NCBI GenBank assembly: GCA_913061385.1
Contig: CAJXTM010000007.1
Coordinates: forward strand, 1-17,598
DNA: 17,598 nucleotides
Reading direction: 5' to 3'
Source of the DNA: an uncultured Rhodopirellula sp.
Lineage (GTDB): Bacteria; Planctomycetota; Planctomycetia; Pirellulales; Pirellulaceae
Positions 1 to 6,982 of the stretch are shown here, in pieces (positions within the stretch are counted from its first letter, which is position 1; every line of letters starts with the position of its first letter). Under the pieces are notes generated by a model that worked only from the letters and a program-made list of their open reading frames with translations, searched no databases and was not told the origin of the DNA. A program made the position numbers and the translations under genes.

Positions 1-45
1 ACACGTAAGGAGTCGTCGGCAGCGTCAGATGTGTATAAGAGACAG
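1..45 (+). other. Nextera-type sequencing adapter (not native DNA)
   Basis: The first 45 bases read as the tail of an i5 flow-cell oligo (acac), an 8-base index (gtaaggag), the read-1 overhang (tcgtcggcagcgtc) and the 19-base Tn5 mosaic end finishing in gagacag. Native sequence starts at 46. Any protein beginning MCIRDR here is an artefact of translating the mosaic end. Confidence 0.97.
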
Positions 46-358
46 ATCCAGCACCTTGCTACGTTTTCGTTCAGTCACGGACGAAGAGATAGCGGTAAGT
101 ATGTCAGAGGATGCGAATGATTTGGAACTTGCTCTCGTTCGAAGCAACGCAATTCCCCCGGGCTCTACCAGATTGGTTGCAAGAATCGATGAGTCCCTGC
201 CTGGGATGGCAATCACGCCCGTCGCGACTCAGGTGACTTCAAAAACTACCGTTCTTGCGCACTTGGAATACTCGCCGTGGCCGATTCCCAGACCCGATGT
301 GAATCTCAAGCAGAAGCGAGGAAAAGTATTGAAAGACTCAGATCTCGCGACGCCCTGA
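46..358 (+). CDS. C-terminal end of an unrecognised protein (5' truncated)
   Basis: An open frame runs from the adapter junction to a TGA at 356-358, giving about 103 native residues. It contains LRFRSVTDEEIAVSM near the start, then a stretch around VARIDESLPGMAI, and a basic tail (NLKQKRGKVLKDSD). I do not recognise the family. The Leu-Pro-Gly-Met stretch recalls the end of periplasmic adaptor proteins of efflux systems, which would suit the ABC gene that follows 72 bp later, but this is weak. No transmembrane segment is visible in the part present. It could also be a chance open frame, since only the 3' end is seen. A run of T follows the stop without a convincing hairpin. Confidence 0.4.
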
Positions 359-430
359 TTTTTTTAACCAGACTCGTCTTCCAGCAAACCGCGTTCGTTA
401 TTAGACCTTCAAAAGTATCAGAATCGACTC

Positions 431-1357
431 ATGATCACACTTCAGGGTTTCGGGAAAGATTACGGAGATTTTACGGCAGTCGAATCAATCGACTTGCATA
501 TCGCCGCCGGTGAGACTTTTGGGTTCATCGGACCTAATGGCGCCGGAAAAAGTACGACGATTCGATTTCTTGCAACATTGCTGCGGGCAAGTCGTGGTCG
601 AGGTGAGGTAGCGGGATGTGACGTCATGGGTGATCCCGTGGGTGTTCGGCAATCTGTTGGCTACATGCCTGATAACTTTGGTGTTTATGACGGGATGCGG
701 GTTTGGGAATTTCTTGATTTTTTCGCGGTCGCCTACCGTATCGGTCGTGTGGAACGGAAAAACATTATCGACAATGTGCTTGAATTGCTGGACTTGACCC
801 ACAAACGTGATGACTTTGTCAACGGTCTGTCACGCGGCATGAAGCAGAGGCTTTGTCTTGCAAAAACCTTGGTGCATGATCCTCCGGTTCTCATCCTTGA
901 CGAACCTGCCAGTGGTCTTGATCCGCGTGCACGCGTGGAAGTGAAAGCGCTACTGAAAGAACTGAGAAATATGGGAAAGACCATCTTGATCAGTAGTCAT
1001 ATTTTGACAGAACTAGCTGATTGCTGTACTTCTATTGGCATCATCGAACGCGGACAGTTGCTGATGCATGGGCCGATTGACAGTGTGTATCGGCAAATAC
1101 GTCGTAATCGAATCGTCGAGATTCAATTCGTCGCGGGCGAAGATGCAGGAATGTCGATCCTCCGCAGTAGCCCTCACTTGAGATCGATTGAAATGGCACC
1201 GAATGCTGTGGTTGCTGAACTCCAAACAGACGATGAGGGGTTGGCAACGCTGATGGAAGAAATGCTAAATGCGGGCGTAAGGATGAAGTCATTCAATGAT
1301 CGCGACCCTACCTTGGAGGATGTCTTCATGACAGTGACCAAGGGTTTGGTCTCTTAA
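431..1357 (+). CDS. ABC transporter ATP-binding protein (ABC-2/CcmA-like exporter type)
   Basis: A 308-residue cytoplasmic ATPase that would power an ABC-2 type export permease. Walker A is GPNGAGKS at residues 34-41, the signature loop LSRGMKQR at 133-140, Walker B VLILDEPA at 153-160, the D-loop SGLD at 161-164 and the switch His at 190. The position of the Q-loop reads GYMPDNFGVYDGM (77-89), with Pro-Asp where Gln is usual; this variant occurs in exporter-type ATPases. Residues from about 225 form the C-terminal regulatory extension typical of DrrA/CcmA-like proteins, ending in the usual PTLEDVFM. The start is ATG without a clear Shine-Dalgarno sequence. No permease follows, because miaA lies convergently downstream; its partner is probably upstream, outside the window. 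Substrate unknown. Confidence 0.93.
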   Translation: MITLQGFGKDYGDFTAVESIDLHIAAGETFGFIGPNGAGKSTTIRFLATLLRASRGRGEVAGCDVMGDPVGVRQSVGYMPDNFGVYDGMRVWEFLDFFAVAYRIGRVERKNIIDNVLELLDLTHKRDDFVNGLSRGMKQRLCLAKTLVHDPPVLILDEPASGLDPRARVEVKALLKELRNMGKTILISSHILTELADCCTSIGIIERGQLLMHGPIDSVYRQIRRNRIVEIQFVAGEDAGMSILRSSPHLRSIEMAPNAVVAELQTDDEGLATLMEEMLNAGVRMKSFNDRDPTLEDVFMTVTKGLVS

Positions 1358-1437
1358 ATGGTGCTGCAGATTCGTGGCAGAACATCCAGTAAACCGGTGG
1401 GATCCGCACACCCCTCGAAACGCAGCGTTGTCACTAC

Positions 1438-1484
1438 AGCTTTAACTCAATAGCTTTAACTCTACAGCTTTAACTCAATAGCTT
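1438..1484. repeat. 14-bp tandem repeat at the miaA 3' end
   Basis: The unit agctttaactc plus three variable bases occurs three times (1438-1451, 1452-1465, 1466-1479) and begins a fourth time (1480-1484). The first and third copies are identical (ending aat); the second ends tac. Read on the minus strand, the repeat encodes the last residues and the TAA stop of miaA, with the other copies in the untranslated tail. It fills the gap between the convergent ABC and miaA genes. No terminator hairpin was seen here. Confidence 0.85.
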
Positions 1485-2480
1485 GGCTGCGATCTGTTCA
1501 GCGATTGCCACAGGTTCAGCAGTGGTCGTCACGTCAATGATTCGACGCTCGTCGAAAGAACGCAGCCATGTTTCTTGACGGCGAGCTAGTTGGCGAGTGT
1601 GGGCGGATACTTCTTCGATCAAAGTTTCGGTTTCCGATCGATCCTCTGAAATCCACTCGATGATTTCTCGATAGCCAACAGCCTGAGCGGCAGTGCGAGA
1701 CAGATTTCCGTGCGTTGTGAGTAAGGTCTGCACTTCAGAAATGAAGCCGTCTTCGAACATCTTTTGGACTCGACAGTTGATTCGTTCATGAAGTTCTGAA
1801 CGTTCCCAGTTCAATGTGAATACGTTGCATTCATTTGGGTCTTGGTAGTGATCGAATTGAGTTTGGTGGTGGCTGATTGGAACACCGGTTTGATGAGAAA
1901 CCTCAAGGGCCCGGATCATCCTTCGAGCATCATTTGGGCCGATACGATGGGCGGCCAATGGATCAACCTGCTGCAACCGTTCTCTTAGAGCCTCAATCCC
2001 ATGATTCTGTAAATCGGATTCCACGGCTTTACGGAAATCCCAATCTGCCGGTGGCCCGGGATCAAAGCCTCTCAGGACTCCTTTAAGAAACATCGGGGTT
2101 CCACCAACGAAAATTGGCTGACGACCCCTTTGGCGAATTTGCTCGACGACTTTGTGTGCCGCTGCTAGATAGCAGGCAACACTGAAATCCTCTGTCGGCT
2201 CTACCAAATCGATCAAATGGTGGGGGACATCTTGACGCTCCTCGAGGGTTGGCTTCGCAGATCCGATGTCCATGCCACGATAAACGGCGATCGAGTCAAG
2301 TGAGAGAATTTCACCATCGATGATTTCTGCCAGAGCTACGGCGATCGTGCTTTTTCCTGAGGCAGTGGGGCCAGTCAGGACAATCGCGTCCTGTACCAGT
2401 GACCTATAAGAGACAGGTTCTTGCCCACGCGTCGAGTTCTGTTGCATTGCTGCTGGCGTTTCAGGAAGTTTCCGGAACAT
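1470..2480 (-). CDS. miaA: tRNA dimethylallyltransferase MiaA
   Basis: MiaA transfers a dimethylallyl group from DMAPP to N6 of A37 in tRNAs that read UNN codons, a cytoplasmic modification that steadies codon-anticodon pairing. From the ATG at 2480 it is 336 residues, close to the usual 300-320. The P-loop GPTASGKST lies at about 37-45. Conserved blocks follow: DSIAVYRGMDIGSAKP, HHLIDLVEP, VGGTPMFLKG, RMIRALEV, QAVGYREI and TRQLARRQETWLR. The DSMQ block usually has Gln where this protein has Ala. An upstream TTG (2483) and an internal ATG (2447) are other starts; the first ~32 residues are not conserved in the family. A 12-base match to the Tn5 mosaic end at 2405-2416 lies in that variable N-terminus. 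The upstream neighbour, the sulfatase gene, ends 140 bp away on the same strand. Confidence 0.96.
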   Translation of the reverse strand: MFRKLPETPAAMQQNSTRGQEPVSYRSLVQDAIVLTGPTASGKSTIAVALAEIIDGEILSLDSIAVYRGMDIGSAKPTLEERQDVPHHLIDLVEPTEDFSVACYLAAAHKVVEQIRQRGRQPIFVGGTPMFLKGVLRGFDPGPPADWDFRKAVESDLQNHGIEALRERLQQVDPLAAHRIGPNDARRMIRALEVSHQTGVPISHHQTQFDHYQDPNECNVFTLNWERSELHERINCRVQKMFEDGFISEVQTLLTTHGNLSRTAAQAVGYREIIEWISEDRSETETLIEEVSAHTRQLARRQETWLRSFDERRIIDVTTTAEPVAIAEQIAAKLLS

Positions 2481-2620
2481 CAATGGTCCGCATCAGGTAA
2501 TCGGTTCTATGGACCCGCAAAATCATATCCGGTCGTGGCACTGATATACAGTAAACCACTCGCAAGCTTTCTTGGGCAGGGGCTTGATGGGTTGACAGAC
2601 CAAATTATTCAGAGTGCGGA

Positions 2621-5197
2621 TTATCTTTTGGATTCCAGTAACCACCAGTCGAAGAAATCGTAGATCTGTTGGTTGGATTCCAAGTTCGGCCCATGTGTCG
2701 CGCGGTTGGTCATCGCCACCCGGTTCTCGTAGCCGAGCATGCGGTTAATTGAAATCAGATGATTCAAAGCAGTCCAACGCTCTAGGCGATCGGCGGTACC
2801 ACCGGATACCAGCAGTGGTCGCGGCGCCATCAAGGCATGCAATTCTACAAGGTCATGTCCCCTTTCGATTAAGGTTTTGTAAGAGCCGGTGCGGGGTGCG
2901 CCTTCGCTGGGAAGTTTGCGGAACTTTTGGGATTCTTGAAGGCCATTTACTTCACCAAGTTCAAAACCAAGATACCAGCGGTCCCAATAGTTTACAGAGC
3001 CACCGGCGTTCTGTTTGCGACGATCTCGTTCATCAAAAACGATGCCTGCATCCGACCAAGCCGCACAGGCAAACTTGTCGTAAAGGCAGGAAGCAAATAG
3101 TGACCACTTGCCCCCAAATGAATGACCGACAATGCCGATCCGATCGGGATATACCTCAGGCCGTGAAGCAAGAAAGGTGTGAGCGTTGGCAGCAGCAAAG
3201 GCCAGTGCCGATAACGGTTGAGTTTTGACCTCTTTGCCTTCACTGCCAAAGTACTGACCTCGATGCCCCGCTTCACGAGGATTCTCAAAATTTACACCAG
3301 AATTAGGTTTGCCAATGGAAAGTGTGACGAAGCCTCGTTTTGCTAATTGCCAGCCAAAGTCTCTTAGTTCAACTCCCTTTCCGATGCCTGTCTGGGCATC
3401 ATAATACGGCACCACCACTGCGGGAAACGGTCCGTCACCATCGGGGATCAACATGAAGGCATCAACCAATTCACCGCCAATCCCGATTCCGATTTTCAGC
3501 TGCCGCTGGGTTATGTTTTCGCGACGCGTGATCTTGATTGACTGGACGGTGGGATTGGCGGTGAGTTCTGGCCACGGTCCCATCATTTCCTGCCAGGTCT
3601 TGAGAATCTCAGCACGACGGTTTTTCCAATGGTGCGCTGTGGTGACCCTCGTCCCATCTTGATTTTGCAGGGGTGAGCGGTAGTCACCCATTTGATTCTG
3701 GTACTCAGGTGGGGGCTGATAGAAAGAGGCCAAGGGTGACGATGGTGCGATGTTCGTTGTGACCCACTGGGCCCTTCTAGTTGCATCAGCCGCAATGCGG
3801 GCCTTGCGAGCAGAGATGCTTCGGAAATTCCATGGCCATTTTGAGTTGGCTGGCAGGTCATCAAGTATTCGCTGCAAGTTCTGCTTCCGCTTGCCTGCAG
3901 AGTCTGTTTGTCGCGCTGGTGTAATCGTGTTCTGCTCGAGTGGATCCGCGGCCAAATCGAAGAACTGACCAGAGGAATAAAGTTTGTATCGGTGATCTCG
4001 AACCACTCGGTCCTGAGCGTATTGCGTGAATGTCCATGGTCGTGTCCATGAGCTGGTTGCTGGCTGTCGAAGTAGTTTTGCAAAACTGTTGCCATCAACT
4101 TTTAGCGTTGATGGGATTGATACGTTTGCGATCTCAAGCAGAGTCGGAAACACATCGGCAGCATTCAGCAAGGCGTCGCTTTCAACACCTTCTGAGACCC
4201 AAGACGGACCATTCACTATGAATGGCATGTTGATACCACGTTCAGTGAGCGAATAGATCCCTTCTTCTGAAATTCGGCCATTGCGCATGCCGCCCAAGCT
4301 GTTTTTCATTCCTTGGTCTGATCCGTTGTCAGTACCATTGTCAGTGGCAATAAAAATCAGTGTGTTCTCTCGCAGTCCCAAATCCTCAATTGATTGGGTT
4401 ATTCGCCCGATCAAGTGATCGGCGTAGTGCAACATGCCAGCAAACTTGTCTCTTGGCGAAGCTTTTGAATCGGGGCTGAGAGGTGTTGTCGTGACCGGGA
4501 TATGGGTCAGGATCGCAGATTGATAAAGAAGAAAAGGTTCGTCACGGTGACGTTTCATGAAGTCGATCGAGTAATCCGTGAAGACGTCTGGGCCAAACTG
4601 ACCTTGAGCATTGATGCGTTTACCGTCGCGAATGACATAGGGGTCCCAGTAACGTTTTTTGTGTGCGGGCAATCCGGGCTTAGCCTCTGGCCAGATGCAG
4701 TGTTCCTGAAATCCATGTTCTTCAAGTGCGTTCCGTTGCTTAGGATCAAACAGATCATTGATTTGCCATTTACCCGAAATGGCGGTCTTGTATCCGGCAT
4801 CACGTAGCAGACGTGCGAAACTGATCTCACGATTCCAGTCCAGAAAACCACCGCCGTAGATCGCCGAATCGTGATGTGTGTGCCAACCCGTACGAAACGG
4901 GTAACGTCCAGTCAGCAGCATGGTTCGTGTGGTACTGCATACTGGTGTGACATAGAAGTTGCGAAACTTCATTCCGGTGGAACAGAGGCGATCGATGTTG
5001 GGGGTCTGATTTTCCTGGCTGCCATAGCATCTCAGCCAGTCCTTACCGACGTTGTCGAGCAGAATGAAAACAATGTTGGGCTGTTCTCGATTCGGTGGAG
5101 TTTCCGCGGTAGATTTATCGCAAAGAGTCGCATGGCATGAAAGAAATACGAGGGTAACAGCTCTGAGAAGTGGATTCATCAGCATGGTCTCCATCAT
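2621..5197 (-). CDS. Secreted sulfatase (S1-like) fused to a CE15/dienelactone-hydrolase-like esterase
   Basis: An 858-residue two-enzyme fusion. A hydrophobic N-terminus (about 7-27) predicts export; the ATG at 5179 (residue 7), preceded by GGAG nine bases upstream, is an equally good start. Residues ~38-480 form an alkaline-phosphatase-fold sulfatase: metal-site LLDN (46-49), CSTTR (87-91) followed by LLTG, GKW (142-144), LTHIP (230-234) and TDNG (285-288). The fifth residue motif is Cys-x-Thr-Thr-Arg rather than Cys-x-Pro-Ser-Arg, the second metal Asp is Asn49, and GKWH reads GKWQ. Residues ~500-858 form an alpha/beta hydrolase, opening with WQEMMGPWP (535-543), with nucleophile elbow GHSFGG (Ser693), probable acid Asp803 and His835. 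The likely role is removing sulfate and acyl or ester groups from polysaccharides outside the cytoplasm. The substrate is unknown. It starts 35 bp after the GNAT gene. Confidence 0.9.
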   Translation of the reverse strand: MMETMLMNPLLRAVTLVFLSCHATLCDKSTAETPPNREQPNIVFILLDNVGKDWLRCYGSQENQTPNIDRLCSTGMKFRNFYVTPVCSTTRTMLLTGRYPFRTGWHTHHDSAIYGGGFLDWNREISFARLLRDAGYKTAISGKWQINDLFDPKQRNALEEHGFQEHCIWPEAKPGLPAHKKRYWDPYVIRDGKRINAQGQFGPDVFTDYSIDFMKRHRDEPFLLYQSAILTHIPVTTTPLSPDSKASPRDKFAGMLHYADHLIGRITQSIEDLGLRENTLIFIATDNGTDNGSDQGMKNSLGGMRNGRISEEGIYSLTERGINMPFIVNGPSWVSEGVESDALLNAADVFPTLLEIANVSIPSTLKVDGNSFAKLLRQPATSSWTRPWTFTQYAQDRVVRDHRYKLYSSGQFFDLAADPLEQNTITPARQTDSAGKRKQNLQRILDDLPANSKWPWNFRSISARKARIAADATRRAQWVTTNIAPSSPLASFYQPPPEYQNQMGDYRSPLQNQDGTRVTTAHHWKNRRAEILKTWQEMMGPWPELTANPTVQSIKITRRENITQRQLKIGIGIGGELVDAFMLIPDGDGPFPAVVVPYYDAQTGIGKGVELRDFGWQLAKRGFVTLSIGKPNSGVNFENPREAGHRGQYFGSEGKEVKTQPLSALAFAAANAHTFLASRPEVYPDRIGIVGHSFGGKWSLFASCLYDKFACAAWSDAGIVFDERDRRKQNAGGSVNYWDRWYLGFELGEVNGLQESQKFRKLPSEGAPRTGSYKTLIERGHDLVELHALMAPRPLLVSGGTADRLERWTALNHLISINRMLGYENRVAMTNRATHGPNLESNQQIYDFFDWWLLESKR

Positions 5198-5232
5198 TAA
5201 ACGGCCTTGATCTGGGCAATGCTTGGCCCATC

Positions 5233-6054
5233 TTAGCCAGTGCCAGGATCAGAAAGGGCGTATTGCAGGCTAAGGTCACAGGGAATCAGTTGGCGACCAG
5301 TCCACATGCGAGTCAGATCTCGAACTGGTAGAAAACCATTGTCTCTGGCCAAGGTGACTGCGTGTTGATTTGGTTGGGGGACATCCCAGAAAGTGGTTCG
5401 GCTGGTTTTGGCCAGCAATTTGCTGATCATCTGCGTTGCAGTGCTGGGTGTTGCTGCGACCATCGGTCCGATGTAGCTGGCGAGATGGCCCTCACGGATC
5501 ATGCCGCTACCGTCTTGCAAATTGACTGTATGGGAATGTGCGGCCAGTCGCTTGATCCACTGACGACGGTCAACCCCAAAAGCCGTGAGGTCCAATGGTT
5601 GATTCCATTGCCCGTTGGTGGCGCCACGATCCCCATCCAGCGGTTTGCTTTCCGAATCGCCATCGCGTTTCCAACGATGAAACGCCCATTCATCTTGAAA
5701 CCCAAGTTGGCTATAGACGAGTTTGCCGGCCGGTGTTGCATCCAGTTTGATGCACCGAATATCTCGTGAACGCAGATGATCAAGACACGTGGCAATCAAC
5801 GCAACTGCGATTCCTTGGCGGCGATATTCCTCATGAACCAACATCATGCCGATCCATGCCAAATCACGTCCATAGCAGGTTGTTGTGACCGTGGCAATGA
5901 TTTCTTCGTTGACCGCTACTGCAAAGCACCCTTGCGGGTCATGGTCCAACAAGCGTTCCCAATCGGTTGTCAACTGATTCCAACCCGAGGCTCGACAGAG
6001 CTTCATCGCCGAGGGTATGTCTTTTGCTGTTAACCGTCTGACTTGATGAATCAC
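5233..6054 (-). CDS. GNAT-family N-acetyltransferase with C-terminal Acetyltransf_18-like domain
   Basis: A cytoplasmic acetyl-CoA-dependent acetyltransferase of about 273 residues. The N-terminal GNAT fold carries the acetyl-CoA loop EEYRRQGIAVALI, followed by LGFQDEW at its end. The C-terminal half, from about SYIGPMVAATPSTA to LTRMWTGRQL, resembles the second domain found in some two-domain GNATs (Acetyltransf_18), including FWDVPQPN and NGFLPVRDL. The acceptor substrate is unknown. No ATG is in frame. I chose the GTG at 6054 because GGAG (6061-6064) sits six bases before it and the product begins with IHQVRRLT, a normal GNAT opening. A TTG at 6072 would add six residues. It lies 80 bp downstream of the PhyH-like gene and 35 bp upstream of the sulfatase fusion, so co-transcription is likely. 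Confidence 0.9.
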   Translation of the reverse strand: MIHQVRRLTAKDIPSAMKLCRASGWNQLTTDWERLLDHDPQGCFAVAVNEEIIATVTTTCYGRDLAWIGMMLVHEEYRRQGIAVALIATCLDHLRSRDIRCIKLDATPAGKLVYSQLGFQDEWAFHRWKRDGDSESKPLDGDRGATNGQWNQPLDLTAFGVDRRQWIKRLAAHSHTVNLQDGSGMIREGHLASYIGPMVAATPSTATQMISKLLAKTSRTTFWDVPQPNQHAVTLARDNGFLPVRDLTRMWTGRQLIPCDLSLQYALSDPGTG

Positions 6055-6060
6055 AGCGGG

Positions 6061-6064
6061 CTCC
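6061..6064 (-). promoter_or_regulatory. Shine-Dalgarno GGAG deciding the GNAT start
   Basis: Minus-strand GGAG lies six bases upstream of the GTG at 6054. The competing TTG at 6072 has no comparable site at proper spacing. Confidence 0.45.
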
Positions 6065-6134
6065 GAATACAACTCTCATGTTACCGGCCAGAATTATACA
6101 ACCGGGTCGTTTCTCTTGCCGCAAACGGCAGTCT

Positions 6135-6884
6135 TCAATGGACAGCAATCTTCATGGCTGAATCATAGCTGAGTCCGGAATTGATCAATCGGGCGTCGTT
6201 GCGAAGGTAATGAAAGGCCACTGCACGACGTGGTCGCTCACTAAGATTTGGAGCCGAGAAATGTGGGGTGTTGCCGTGGTGGAATGAGATGCCACCACTC
6301 TTGATTGGAAAAGGGTGCATATCGAGTTGGTTGCGAAGGTCTCCTCTGATCTGCAGGTTGAAGGGCTCATCCTTTGGGGCAACATGCGGTAGGACCTCGG
6401 TTTGGTGCTGATTGCAATAGTGCAGGCAACCGTTGGATGTGGTTGCATCGTCCAGAGCAATCCACACGGTCAAGGTGGCGTCCAGATCATCAGGACCAAA
6501 ATAGAAATTGTCCTGGTGGATGGGTTTGGGGCCACCAACACCAGGTGGTTTCATGAATACTTGGCTGAAAAACAGATGGGTCTCAGAACCGATCAATTGC
6601 TGGATCAGAGGAACCAGCAATGCATGAGTCCCAAGCTCGGAAAACGATTCACGGTGGAAGGCAGGATTATCAAGTTTTCTTAATCTATTTGTCTCATCAT
6701 CAGATTTCTCAACGTACCAATGACGTTCTTTCTCACTCAGTGATTTCAGGAAGTCCCTGCTCCAGATGACCAAGTCATCCAGAACCGACTGAATAGTTTG
6801 AGAGTCAAACAGACGGTCAACGGTCAGGTGCCCGGTCTGATGGAATTGTTCCAACTGTTGCTCATCGAGGGCTTGCTTGGACAC
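6135..6884 (-). CDS. Phytanoyl-CoA dioxygenase (PhyH) family protein
   Basis: A 249-residue Fe(II)/2-oxoglutarate-dependent oxygenase, predicted cytoplasmic. The double-stranded beta-helix iron ligands are visible as His123 and Asp125 in PIHQDNFYF, with the distal His208 in TPHFSAPN and the 2-oxoglutarate-binding Arg at 219 or 220. The length is normal for bacterial members. Bacterial PhyH proteins hydroxylate very varied small molecules, so the substrate cannot be named. The start is GTG at 6884; the ATG just upstream (6890) is followed at once by a stop, so GTG is the best available. No strong Shine-Dalgarno sequence. It follows the Nramp-like gene by 98 bp and precedes the GNAT gene on the same strand. 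Confidence 0.93.
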   Translation of the reverse strand: MSKQALDEQQLEQFHQTGHLTVDRLFDSQTIQSVLDDLVIWSRDFLKSLSEKERHWYVEKSDDETNRLRKLDNPAFHRESFSELGTHALLVPLIQQLIGSETHLFFSQVFMKPPGVGGPKPIHQDNFYFGPDDLDATLTVWIALDDATTSNGCLHYCNQHQTEVLPHVAPKDEPFNLQIRGDLRNQLDMHPFPIKSGGISFHHGNTPHFSAPNLSERPRRAVAFHYLRNDARLINSGLSYDSAMKIAVH

Positions 6885-6937
6885 TTACATAGATCCCGTA
6901 GTGAGGTATTGCGAACTCAACCTAGGTTCCCGAGAAC

Positions 6938-6966
6938 GGCAACACAATGGTAACAACGGTGCTGCC
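6938..6966 (-). terminator. Possible hairpin after the Nramp-like gene
   Basis: On the minus strand GGCAGCAC (6966-6959) can pair with GTGTTGCC (6945-6938), eight pairs including one G-U, around a 13-base loop. The same arms would have an A-C mismatch on the plus strand, which favours a minus-strand RNA. There is no T-run, so termination is doubtful. A perfect 10-bp palindrome (aacctaggtt, 6919-6928) lies just beyond, upstream of the PhyH-like start. Confidence 0.25.
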
Positions 6967-6982
6967 ATTCTTGGATCAATGT

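Noticed and set aside
3583..4098. A 171-residue minus-strand frame inside the sulfatase fusion
   Set aside because: It lies wholly within the well-supported sulfatase frame and shows no domain; it is a shadow frame.
6919..6928. Palindrome aacctaggtt upstream of the PhyH-like gene
   Set aside because: A single 10-bp palindrome is common by chance and nothing links it to a regulator.
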